Notes under the pieces: model-generated
Database searches by the model: none
Told to the model about the DNA's origin: nothing
Seen by the model: only the letters and a program-made list of their open reading frames with translations
Source: Nocardiopsis sp. CC223A
GTDB taxonomy: Bacteria > Actinomycetota > Actinomycetes > Streptosporangiales > Streptosporangiaceae
Length of the DNA: 48,824 nucleotides
Direction of reading: 5' to 3'
Assembly: GCF_030766825.1 (NCBI RefSeq)
Contig: NZ_JASFDV010000054.1
Location: 1 to 48,824, forward strand
Made by a program: the position numbers and the translations under genes
Shown: in pieces, positions 23,501 to 31,030 of the stretch
Layout: the number at the start of each line of letters is the position of its first letter
Position numbering within the stretch: position 1 is the first letter of the stretch

Positions 23501-24310
23501 TCACCACCGGACGGTGGCCTCGGCGGCCAGGCGTCCGTCCTCTGCCACCGCCACCGCCCGGGCCCCGTCGGCGCCGTCCGTCACCGCGACCGTGATCTCC
23601 CGGTCGACGAAGAGCGGCGCGGTCGCGGTGAACGAGCAGCGGGCGGGGGTCCGCCGCGGCCCCGGGCCGTCCCCGGACAGGATGGCGTCCAGCATCAGCA
23701 GCCGGGTGAGCGGGCCGTGCACCAGGAGGTCCTCCAGCCCCTCCACCTGCCGTGCCCAGCACCGGTCGTAGTGCACGCGGTGGGTGTTGAAGGTGATCGC
23801 GGAGAACCGGAAGAGGTGCCGGGGGTCCGGGGTGAGCCGGTGGCACCGGTCCCCCGCCGGGTCGGCCCGGCGGGCCGGCGGCGGTGGCGCGCCCTCCTCC
23901 AGGAACACGTCGTGCCAGGTGCTCTGGACGGCGGGCTCCCCGTCCACGAGGTACTCGCGTTCGAGGTCGGCGAAGACCAGCCGTCCGCTCCTGCCGTTCT
24001 TCTCCGTGACCCGGCCCTGGCGCACCCGTTGTTCGACGGTGTCCCCGAAGCGGATCGGACGGTGGAAGACGGTGTCCTCACCGGCGTACATCCTGCGCGG
24101 CAGGTCGATCCCGGGCGGCGCGTCGCCCAGGGGTGTACCGTCCGGGCGCAGCCCGTCCATGCCGGCGGCGAACGGGAAGTACAGCCCCTCCCACCCCGGG
24201 GGCAGCGGGTCCCCCGGGGACGGTTCCGGGAGCCACGGGGCGAAGGTCCCCCGGTAGTCGTTCGCCGGGGCGGGGTCGATGCGCTGGACGCGTGACACGG
24301 CGGTGCCCAT
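23501..24310 (-). CDS. MaoC-like acyl-CoA hydratase (mesaconyl-C4-CoA hydratase/HTD2 type)
   Basis: The ATG at 24310 overlaps the CoA-transferase stop (TGATG). The 269-residue product looks like a double hot-dog hydratase: an N-terminal half with MYAGEDTVFHRPIRFGDTVE, and a C-terminal half with FRFSAITFNTHRVHYDRCWA, whose F(S/T)..TFN.HRIHYD segment is the catalytic Asp/His-type motif of mesaconyl-C4-CoA hydratase and fungal HTD2-like proteins. It hydrates or dehydrates a branched acyl-CoA. It is the last gene of the HMG-CoA reductase operon, so its substrate may be a C5-C6 branched acyl-CoA, for instance 3-methylglutaconyl-CoA/HMG-CoA or itaconyl/mesaconyl-CoA. Confidence 0.75.
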   Translation of the reverse strand: MGTAVSRVQRIDPAPANDYRGTFAPWLPEPSPGDPLPPGWEGLYFPFAAGMDGLRPDGTPLGDAPPGIDLPRRMYAGEDTVFHRPIRFGDTVEQRVRQGRVTEKNGRSGRLVFADLEREYLVDGEPAVQSTWHDVFLEEGAPPPPARRADPAGDRCHRLTPDPRHLFRFSAITFNTHRVHYDRCWARQVEGLEDLLVHGPLTRLLMLDAILSGDGPGPRRTPARCSFTATAPLFVDREITVAVTDGADGARAVAVAEDGRLAAEATVRW

Positions 24311-25563
24311 CAGACCGTCCCCTTCCGCTTCAGCTCGGCGATCGCCTCGGGTGAGTAGCCCGCGATGTCGGCCAGCACCCGGTCGGTGTGCTCCCCCACG
24401 CGGTTGGCCCTCCTGGCCGGGTCGGCGGGGGTCCCGCTCAGCTTGACGGGCTGGCCGAACATCCGCAGCCGGCCCAGTTCCCCGTAGTCGGCCTCCACGA
24501 CCATGTCGCGTTCGGCCGTGCCGGGGTCCTCGACCACGTCGGCGATGGTGCGCAGCGCCGTCAGGGGGACGACGTCCCCGGCCAGGTCCTCCAGCTCGGC
24601 CCGGGTGCGGTCGCGGAACCAGGAGGCGATCAGGGGTCTGACCTTCTTCTCGTAGACGGCCTTGTCGAAGCGCTTGCGCATGGTGTCGATCTCGGGGTCC
24701 GCGGCGGCCTCGGGGGTGCCGAACAGCTCGCAGCCGACCCGCCAGAGCTTGTCGGTGTACCCGCCGAAGAACACCTGCCCGTCGGCGCAGTCGAAGAGCT
24801 CGTAGGGGCGCACCCACGCGTGCTCGTTGCCCGCGGGCCGGGCGGTCCTGCCGTCGACCGTGTAGTCGACCACGGCCGTCTCGGTGAGCGCGATGATGCT
24901 GTCCACCTGGGCGACGTCGACCTTCTGCCCGTCGCCGCCGTGTTCGACGTGCCGGATGGCGGCCAGGGTGCCGATGACGGAGAAGAGCGAGGCCGACAGG
25001 TCGCCGATGGTGACCCCCACCCGGACCGGGGGCATGCCGGGGAACCCGTTCATGGACCACAGGCCGCCCGCCGCCTGGGCGGTGCTGTCGAACGCCGGGC
25101 GGCGGCTCCGGGAGCCGGTGTGGCCGTAGCCGGAGATGGCGGTGTACACGAGTTTGGGGTTGATCCCCCTGAGCGCGTCGTAGCCGACGCCGAGCTTCTC
25201 CATGGTGCCGGGCCGGAAGTTCTCCACCAGCACGTCCGCCTCGGCCACGAGGTCCTTGAGGACCTGTTTGCCCTCCGCGTGGGTGAGGTCGACGGTCAGC
25301 CCCAGCTTGCCCCGGTTGTACTGCCCGTAGTAGCCGCTGAACTCCCGTGCGGTGCCGTCCTCGGCGTCCGACGTCAGGTACGGGGGGAAGCCGCGGGAGA
25401 CGTCGGGGTCCCGGGGGTTCTCGATCTTGATGACCGTGGCCCCCATGTCGGCGAGGATCTGGGCGGCGTAGGGTCCGGCCAGCACCCGGGAGAGGTCCAG
25501 CACGAGGATCCCGTCGAGCGCTCCGCCCCCGGGCCGCCCCGGGGTCTGCGGCGTGGTGTTCAT
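24310..25563 (-). CDS. CaiB/BaiF (class III) CoA-transferase
   Basis: This 417-residue enzyme moves CoA from one acid to another. Family landmarks in order are GILVLDLSRVLAGPYAAQIL, MGATVIKIENPRDPDV (nucleotide-binding start), NRGKLGLTVDL, VLVENFRPGTMEKLG, and catalytic Asp159 in RPAFDSTAQAAGG. Full length is normal for the family. It follows the HMG-CoA reductase gene by 42 bases and overlaps the hydratase start, so the three form one operon. An acyl-CoA such as succinyl-CoA or HMG-CoA could be the donor; the acceptor is unknown. Confidence 0.85.
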   Translation of the reverse strand: MNTTPQTPGRPGGGALDGILVLDLSRVLAGPYAAQILADMGATVIKIENPRDPDVSRGFPPYLTSDAEDGTAREFSGYYGQYNRGKLGLTVDLTHAEGKQVLKDLVAEADVLVENFRPGTMEKLGVGYDALRGINPKLVYTAISGYGHTGSRSRRPAFDSTAQAAGGLWSMNGFPGMPPVRVGVTIGDLSASLFSVIGTLAAIRHVEHGGDGQKVDVAQVDSIIALTETAVVDYTVDGRTARPAGNEHAWVRPYELFDCADGQVFFGGYTDKLWRVGCELFGTPEAAADPEIDTMRKRFDKAVYEKKVRPLIASWFRDRTRAELEDLAGDVVPLTALRTIADVVEDPGTAERDMVVEADYGELGRLRMFGQPVKLSGTPADPARRANRVGEHTDRVLADIAGYSPEAIAELKRKGTV

Positions 25564-25605
25564 CGAGGTGTTCGACTCCTGTCGTCGGGCGGTGGGGGCC
25601 GGGGG

Positions 25606-26871
25606 TCAGGCGGAGGCTCCCCGCAGTTCACCGAGGACCCGGCGGGCGTACTCCTCGCGGATGCGCCCCGCCGTCACCATCCGGGCGGCCACCTCCGAGA
25701 TCTCCGGTCCCACCGCGCCGGCGGAGACCGCGAGGGTGCGGGCGTGCAGGGCCATGTGTCCGCGCTGGATGCCCTCCGCGGCCAGGGCCCGGCAGGCGGC
25801 CAGGTTCTGCACGAGCCCCACCGCGGCGATGACCTCGCCGAGTTCGAGGGCCGTGCTCACGCCCAGGAGTCCGATCGCGGCCCGGGCGGTGGGGTGGGCC
25901 CGGGTGGCGCCGCCCACCAGGCCGACGGCCATGGGCACCTCCAGCGTTCCCACCAGGTTCCCGGCCGTGTTCTTCTCGAAGCGGGAGAGGGCCGTGTAGC
26001 GGCCGTCCCTGGCGGCGTGGGAGTGGCAGCCGGCCTCGACGGCCCGGGTGTCGTTGCCGGTGGCGAGCACGACGGCGGAGATGCCGTTCATGATCCCCTT
26101 GTTGTGCGTGGCGGCCCGGTAGGGGTCGGCGGCGGCGAAGTCACCGGCCAGGACGATGTCGTCCACCACTCGGGGCCCGCCCAGCAGCTCGGCGTCGAAC
26201 TCGCCGCGGACCCGCACGAGCCGCCGGTCCGCCTTGTTGCTGAGGATGCGCAGCAGCGACCGGCCGCCGGCGAGCCCGGCCAGTTCGGGGGCCAGTGCCT
26301 CGGCCATCGTGTTGACGGCGTTGGCGCCCATGGCGTCGCGGACGTCCACGATCAGGTGCACGACGAGGTGGGTCCCCGAGGCCGTGGGCACCGCGCGCAC
26401 CTCCACCGCCCGGGCACCGCCGCCCAGTTCCACCAGCACGGGGTCCTGTTCGTTCGCCCGGGCGAGGATCTCCGCCTCGGCCTCCAGGATCCGGAAGCGG
26501 GCGGCCTCGGGGGCGGGGACGTCCACCAGCTGGATCTGGGCGATCATCACCGGTCCCGTGGTGGAGGCCCGCAGCCCACCGAGCCCGCGGGCCATCCGTG
26601 CCGCGTTGGACGCGGCCGCCACCACGCTCGGCTCCTCGATGGCCATGGGGACGAGGTAGTCGCGGCCGTTGACGGTCAGGTTGGTGGCGATCCCCAGCGG
26701 GACGCCGAAGACCCCGACGGCGTTCTCGATCATCTGGTCGGCCTGCTCGGCGCCGATGCCGTTCCGCGGGTCGAAGGCCGCGGTGTCCGCCCCGGCGTGC
26801 TCGGCGATCCTGGTGCGGCGGTCCCCGACACCGAGCTCCCGGAGTCCGGGGATACGACTGTTGACCGGCAA
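25606..26871 (-). CDS. mvaA: Degradative (class II) HMG-CoA reductase
   Basis: A TTG start at 26871 is chosen because AGGAGG lies seven bases upstream and the length (421 residues) is right for class II enzymes. The enzyme interconverts mevalonate and HMG-CoA, in bacteria of this class usually in the degradative direction with NAD. Catalytic residues are all visible: Glu80 in AIEEPSVVAA, Lys258 in THNKGIMNG, Asp274 in TGND, and His372/His376 in GHMALHAR. DAMGANAVNTMAE is the cofactor/substrate signature. It is first in an operon with a CoA-transferase and a hydratase; no HMG-CoA lyase or other mevalonate-pathway gene is in the window. Confidence 0.88.
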   Translation of the reverse strand: MPVNSRIPGLRELGVGDRRTRIAEHAGADTAAFDPRNGIGAEQADQMIENAVGVFGVPLGIATNLTVNGRDYLVPMAIEEPSVVAAASNAARMARGLGGLRASTTGPVMIAQIQLVDVPAPEAARFRILEAEAEILARANEQDPVLVELGGGARAVEVRAVPTASGTHLVVHLIVDVRDAMGANAVNTMAEALAPELAGLAGGRSLLRILSNKADRRLVRVRGEFDAELLGGPRVVDDIVLAGDFAAADPYRAATHNKGIMNGISAVVLATGNDTRAVEAGCHSHAARDGRYTALSRFEKNTAGNLVGTLEVPMAVGLVGGATRAHPTARAAIGLLGVSTALELGEVIAAVGLVQNLAACRALAAEGIQRGHMALHARTLAVSAGAVGPEISEVAARMVTAGRIREEYARRVLGELRGASA

Positions 26872-27013
26872 GGATCCACCTCCTGGTACACGGTGACCGG
26901 CCCGGGGCCGGACATCGTTCTGGTGCTCGGTGGCGAGCCTACGACCGGTATGTGACTCGGCGCACGGTGCGAGAACACAGCAAAAGCGCGCTTCACTGTG
27001 CTGTGGTCCCAAA

Positions 27014-27510
27014 TCACCGTGGGGAGTACGCCGCCTCCACGGACACCACCGGCGCCCCGGACCGGTGAGCCTTGTCGGAGACGGGGGCTCCGAGCCGGGC
27101 GAAGGCCCAGGAGTGCGATGCGGCCCGTCGGGGCTCGCGTCGCCGTACCCGTGCGCGAATCCCCATCCGGCCTTCCAGGGAGATCCCGCATCCGGTGCGT
27201 TCGACCCCGGCCACGATGCGCCTCGACGCGGCCCGTCGGGGCTCGCGACGCCGTACCCGTGCGCGAATCCCCATCCGGCCTTCCAGGGAGATCCCGCATC
27301 CGGTGCGTTCGACCCCGGCCACGATGCGCCTCGACATCGCATGGTCGGCGTCCCGCGCACGGCGGGACTCCTTACGGCGCTGCCGCTTCAGGACGCGCTC
27401 GGCACTCTTGGCACCCTTGGCCTGCAACTTCCGCCGCAACCGCACCTGGCGTGCGCGGTACCGGTTCGGCCTGAGCCCGGCCAGCGGCGCCGTCACGACG
27501 CCGGTGACCT
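27014..27510 (-). pseudogene. TnpB relic (IS200/IS605 group) with duplicated RuvC-II block
   Basis: Minus-strand reading gives NRYRARQVRLRRKLQAKGA, KSAERVLKRQRRKESRRARD, HAMSRRIVAGVERTGCGI, SLEGRMGIRARVRRREPRR and HSWAFARLGAPVSDKAHRSG, matching the middle of TnpB endonucleases in order (RRKLQ.KGTKSAKR.LKR, ISKRIVAEA..T..GIALEDL.GIR, LHSW.F..L...I.YKA). The start, with the RuvC-I Asp, is gone and the frame ends (VSVEAAYSPR) before the zinc ribbon and RuvC-III. A 36-residue in-frame duplication covers the RuvC-II segment with its Glu. The relic cannot be an active nuclease. Left boundary of homology is approximate. Confidence 0.75.
27120..27335. repeat. 108-bp tandem duplication in the TnpB relic
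   Basis: Copy 1 is 27120-27227 and copy 2 is 27228-27335; they differ at one position (T at 27140, A at 27248). The length is a multiple of three, so the frame is kept and 36 residues including the RuvC-II Glu are repeated. Near-identity implies a recent event in an already truncated gene. Confidence 0.95.
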
Positions 27511-27546
27511 CCGCGGCCCGACCGGCGGCCCGCCCCTCTCCCCCGC

Positions 27547-28773
27547 TCACGGGGGCCCGGCCCGGAAGGGCGGGTACCCGGCCCGGTCGCGGGCCGCAAG
27601 CCAGAGCTGGAGCAGGAACCGGTCGCCGCCGTCGTCCAGCGACAGCCCCGTCTCCTTCTCGAACAGGCGCAGCCGGTAGTAGACGGTGGTGCGGTGCAGG
27701 TGGAGGGCTTGTGCGGTCCGGGCCACGCTGCCGGCCCGGTCGAGGAAGCACGCCACCGTCCGCAGCGACTCCTCCGGCTGGGACTGGACGGTCTCGGTGA
27801 TCAGGTCCGGGATCAGGGCGGCGTCGATCTCGGGCCGCAGCGCCGCCTCCAGCAGGATCTCCCGGGGGTGGTCCTCCCAGAGTGCGACGGGGCGCTCTGC
27901 CCGGACCGCGGCGCGGGCGGCCGCCCGCGCCCGCTCGTAGGACCGCGGGGCGTCGGCGAGCGGGACGGCGGGCCCCACCCCCAGTCGGAGCCGTTCCGCG
28001 AGCCCGGTGTCCGTCCGGGCCGCCTCGGTGATGACGCGCTCCGCGGTCTTGGCGTACTCCGACCGCGCGGTGCCGCCGCGGCCCCCGATGAGCAGGAGGG
28101 CGTGGTCCTCGGCCACGGCGAAGGCCGTCGAGCGGTCCCGCCTCGACCGGACCGCCTGCCGCAGGGCCCCGCGCAGCACGTCCGCCCGTTCGTCCGCGCC
28201 CCGGGCGGGCCGGGGTTCGGCGCCGGCCACCACCAGGGCGGTGGCCTCGGTCGCGTCCTCGAAGTACCCGAGGCCGGACAGGTCCCGTGCCGCCCCCGCC
28301 CGGTCCCGCTCCTCCCCGGAGAGCAGGGTGAGCAGCAGGCCCTCGACCTCCGGGTCGGAGTCCGGTTCGTCCCGCTGCCGCCGTGCCAGCACACGCTCCA
28401 TGTCGCGGGCCGTGTCCAGGCACAGCCGTGTCTCCTCCTCGGACAGTTCGTCCTCGCCGGGGAGGATGACCCACATCACCCCCAGCGGGCCGTACCGGGA
28501 GCGCAGGGGGAAGGCCATCCGGTCGTGCTCGTGCCCGTCGACCCCCAGGGCCTTGCCGCGCCGCGGCGCGTGCCAGTGCGGGAACCCGGCGGCGAAGGTC
28601 GCCTCCCGGACCGGGCCCTCGATGCGCCGGTTCGCCAGAGAGACCAGTCGCAGGGGGTCGGCGTCTCCGAAATGGGTGCTGGACCCCAGAAGACGCAGGT
28701 CGGTGTCGTCGACGGCCACACTCCTCCTGAGCTTCTGGGCGAGCCGCTCGGCGAGGTCCGTGATGGCGTCCAT
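27547..28773 (-). CDS. PucR/CdaR-family transcriptional regulator
   Basis: The ATG at 28773 gives 408 residues. The N-terminal 130 residues form a GAF-like sensor region; the middle is the GGDEF-like domain of this family (ALLLIGGRGGTARSEYAKTA, GVGPAVPLADAPRSYERAR). The C-terminus is the PucR helix-turn-helix: LRTVACFLDRAGSVARTAQAL then HLHRTTVYYRLRLFEKETGL. The gene is divergent from a sarcosine-oxidase-type flavoprotein with 220 bases between, the usual layout for a PucR member that activates amine or purine catabolism; this target is an inference. Confidence 0.82.
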   Translation of the reverse strand: MDAITDLAERLAQKLRRSVAVDDTDLRLLGSSTHFGDADPLRLVSLANRRIEGPVREATFAAGFPHWHAPRRGKALGVDGHEHDRMAFPLRSRYGPLGVMWVILPGEDELSEEETRLCLDTARDMERVLARRQRDEPDSDPEVEGLLLTLLSGEERDRAGAARDLSGLGYFEDATEATALVVAGAEPRPARGADERADVLRGALRQAVRSRRDRSTAFAVAEDHALLLIGGRGGTARSEYAKTAERVITEAARTDTGLAERLRLGVGPAVPLADAPRSYERARAAARAAVRAERPVALWEDHPREILLEAALRPEIDAALIPDLITETVQSQPEESLRTVACFLDRAGSVARTAQALHLHRTTVYYRLRLFEKETGLSLDDGGDRFLLQLWLAARDRAGYPPFRAGPP

Positions 28774-28993
28774 CTCGCGATCGTACAGATCCACAGGTCC
28801 GGGACCGGCTTCCCCGTGATGCTCCGCGAGACGCAGGGGCGCATGCAGGCGGTGAAGGTCCGGGGCGGGCCTTCCTACACCTGTCGAACGGACTCCGGGG
28901 AACCTTCGATGTCCGAAGGTCGAAAAACCCTCTCCGGCGCGCCGAACATGGGTTCCGGTCCACCCGTGTGAACAGTGCAGACAGGAGACCGTC

Positions 28994-30205
28994 ATGCCGA
29001 AGGGCTATTCCCATATCGTCGTCGGCGCCGGGACCGTGGGCTCGGCCGCCGCCTATTGGCTCAGCCGGCGGGGCGCCGAGCGGGTCCTCGTCCTGGAGCA
29101 GTTCGACCTGCTCCACCCCTTCGGGGCCTTCGGCGACCATTCCAGGATCATCCGCCGGGTCTACCCCTCCGCCGCGTACTCGGGCCTGACCGATGCGATG
29201 TTCGCGGCGTGGGCCCGCGTGGAACGGGAGAGCGGGCTCGCGTTGATCACCACCACCGGTGGGCTGGACCTCGCCGAGGAGGGGACCGACGGGCACGCCT
29301 ACGTCGAGAACAGCGCGCGCGTCCTGGCGGAGCTCGGCTTCGCCCACGACCGGCTCACCGCGGACGACATCCGGCGGCGGTTCCCGCAGTGGCGGGTCTC
29401 CGACGCGACCGTCGGCATCTACCAGCCCGACGCCGGCGTCCTGGACGTGCGCCGCTCGGTGAGCGCGCACGTCTCCCTCGCGCGGGCGGCCGGCGTGGAG
29501 TTCCGCACCGGGGCGGTGGCGGGCATCGACCTCTCCGCGAACGGCGTCGGCGTCCGCGTCGCCGCACCGGAGGGGACCACCGAGACGGTCCACGCGGACC
29601 GGCTCATCGTGGCGGCCGGTTCCTGGCTGGGGCCGCTGATGGCCGACCTCGGGCTGAGGTTCACCCTCACCCTGTCCCAGGAGCAGGTCGGCTACTTCGG
29701 CAGCCCCCACCTGGCCGCCTTCACCCCGGACCGGCACCCCGTCTGGATCCACCACGGTCCGCAGGACACCTACTACGGCTTCCCCGTCTACGGCGAGGCC
29801 GCCACCAAGCTCGGCCGTGACATGCGCGGCCGCTTCATCACGGACGGGGAACGGGTCTTCGAGGGCGACGCCGCCGAGGAAGAGCTCCTCGCCGCGTTCC
29901 TGCGCGAGCACCTGCCCGCGGCCGCGGGACCGGCCCTGACCAGCCGGACCTGCGTCTACGACATGACACCCGACCGCGGCTTCGTGCTGGACACGCTGCC
30001 GGAGCACCCGCACGTCGCCGTCTTCAACGGGGCGGGGCACGCGGCGAAGTTCGCCGGCCTCATGGGGCAGATCCTGGCCGACCTCCAGACGCAGGGCACG
30101 ACCCCGCACCCGATCGGGGCCTTCGGCCTGGACCGGCCGGCCGTCGCCGACCCCGACCACCCGCTCACCTTCAGGCTGGAGACCCCGGCGCACGGCGAGG
30201 GGTGA
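28994..30205 (+). CDS. FAD-dependent amine oxidase, monomeric sarcosine oxidase/MTOX family
   Basis: The ATG at 28994 follows GGAGA. The 403-residue enzyme starts with a dinucleotide-binding fold (HIVVGAGTVGSAAAYWLSRR, residues 7-26) and has the family features FGDHSRIIRRVYP, GIYQPDAGVLDVRRSV and YYGFPVYGEAATKLG. Cys320 in TSRTCVYDMTPDRGF sits where monomeric sarcosine oxidase and N-methyltryptophan oxidase attach FAD covalently, so bound flavin is likely covalent. It would oxidise an N-methyl or secondary amine with O2, releasing formaldehyde and H2O2. The divergent PucR gene is the likely regulator. Exact amine unknown. Confidence 0.85.
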   Translation: MPKGYSHIVVGAGTVGSAAAYWLSRRGAERVLVLEQFDLLHPFGAFGDHSRIIRRVYPSAAYSGLTDAMFAAWARVERESGLALITTTGGLDLAEEGTDGHAYVENSARVLAELGFAHDRLTADDIRRRFPQWRVSDATVGIYQPDAGVLDVRRSVSAHVSLARAAGVEFRTGAVAGIDLSANGVGVRVAAPEGTTETVHADRLIVAAGSWLGPLMADLGLRFTLTLSQEQVGYFGSPHLAAFTPDRHPVWIHHGPQDTYYGFPVYGEAATKLGRDMRGRFITDGERVFEGDAAEEELLAAFLREHLPAAAGPALTSRTCVYDMTPDRGFVLDTLPEHPHVAVFNGAGHAAKFAGLMGQILADLQTQGTTPHPIGAFGLDRPAVADPDHPLTFRLETPAHGEG

Positions 30206-30309
30206 ACCCGTGCACACGACCGACCGATGAGGACCCACGGGTTCGGCGCGGGGTGGAAGGTCCCGGCCTCCCGGGCGTGTCCTGCACGGGGTCGGGGGAC
30301 GGCCGCTCC

Positions 30310-30558
30310 ATGATCGACTCCATGAGGGACGAGCCGCTGGACGGCGATGACGTGACGGTGCATCTGGTGGGCGGCCCGCCCCAGTGGGACGGGGTGGAGG
30401 TCAAGGGCGTCTTCGACCGGTGGGAGATCCACGAGGTACCGGCCTCGGAGCTGGGGGCGCTCCTGCCCGTTCCGGGGCAGGCGTTCCGGCGAGCGGTGTA
30501 CGAACCCCGCCCCGACGGCGAGCGCAACGTCTGGCACTTCCTCGGCTGGGAGGGCTGA
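30310..30558 (+). CDS. Small hypothetical protein, 82 residues
   Basis: I place the start at the ATG at 30310 (GGGGA nine bases upstream); ATG at 30322 would give 78 residues, and an upstream in-frame GTG at 30202 overlaps the oxidase gene. The acidic product reads DGDDVTVHLVGGPPQWDGVE and VYEPRPDGERNVWHFLGWEG, with two Trp-containing beta-like segments. Such short proteins occur in many actinomycetes, but I do not recognise a function. No signal or membrane segment. Confidence 0.6.
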   Translation: MIDSMRDEPLDGDDVTVHLVGGPPQWDGVEVKGVFDRWEIHEVPASELGALLPVPGQAFRRAVYEPRPDGERNVWHFLGWEG

Positions 30559-30625
30559 GCGGCCCCTGACGACAGGGCCCCGCGGACGGCTGCGGTCCGG
30601 GGTACGGCGAGGGGCGGAGACGGGC

Positions 30626-30752
30626 CGTGTCCCGTCGAGTGGTGTGAGAACACCGGCTGTTCGGACAAGGACGAGTCGCCGACCGGAGCATTGCCGCCCT
30701 TGGTACCCGGGGGTCGAACGAAGTCACACCACTCGGCGGGACACCACCCGGC
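30626..30752. mobile_element. MITE-like element, IS256-type ends (copy 2)
   Basis: GTGTCCCGTCGAGTGGTGTGA (30627-30647) and GTCACACCACTCGGCGGGAC (30723-30742) are inverted repeats that share GTGTCCC.TCGAGTGGTGTGA with the element at 17643-17857. GACGGGC lies directly outside each end (30619-30625, 30753-30759), a possible target duplication. Only about 127 bp long and without coding capacity. The surrounding 30559-30910 holds no gene; a partial GC hairpin at 30561-30580 may end the upstream transcript. Confidence 0.6.
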
Positions 30753-30913
30753 GACGGGCGTCCGGGACGCGCCGGAGCCGGGTGCGGGCACGGCGTGCTC
30801 CGGGGTGGGCGGACACGTCCCGGTGCGGGTCGGGCGGGCGGGTGGTCGTCCGTTTCGTGGAGACGGCCGGAGGCGGACGGAGGCGGCCGGGCGAGAACTT
30901 CCCGAAAAACTTT

Positions 30914-30940
30914 GAACCGGATCCGGAGGGCGTCCGTGTA
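30914..30940 (+). promoter_or_regulatory. Candidate ECF-sigma promoter for the lipoprotein operon
   Basis: GAACC (30914-30918), 16 bases, then CGTGTA (30935-30940) fits the GAAC/CGT pattern of ECF sigma factors. The sigma gene of the same unit could therefore drive its own operon. Judged by eye only. Confidence 0.4.
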
Positions 30941-31030
30941 CCCGATTGACCGTGAAACTTCGGGCCGGAACTCAGCAGCCGCGGATCTGATCGCCGCCCG
31001 GGACAGGAAACGATGGAGAGGACTCGGAGC

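Noticed and set aside
24377..24389. GTGTGCTCCCCC resembling the integrase arm repeat
   Set aside because: It lies inside the coding sequence of the CoA-transferase and has no tRNA-like core or second repeat nearby. It also shows that the motif can occur by chance.
24388..26955. An 855-codon open frame on the plus strand
   Set aside because: It runs antisense to the CoA-transferase and HMG-CoA reductase genes, whose motifs are clear; its own sequence is Gly/Val/His-rich without motifs.
27120..27335. CRISPR or regulatory tandem array
   Set aside because: Only two adjacent 108-bp copies with no spacers; they repeat a protein segment in frame, so this is a coding duplication.
27014..30238. A 1074-codon open frame on the minus strand
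   Set aside because: It is a shadow of the PucR and oxidase genes in another frame; only its last part, the TnpB relic, shows protein homology.
30795..30801. Another GTGCTCC near the second MITE
   Set aside because: Single copy without partner repeat or tRNA-like sequence.
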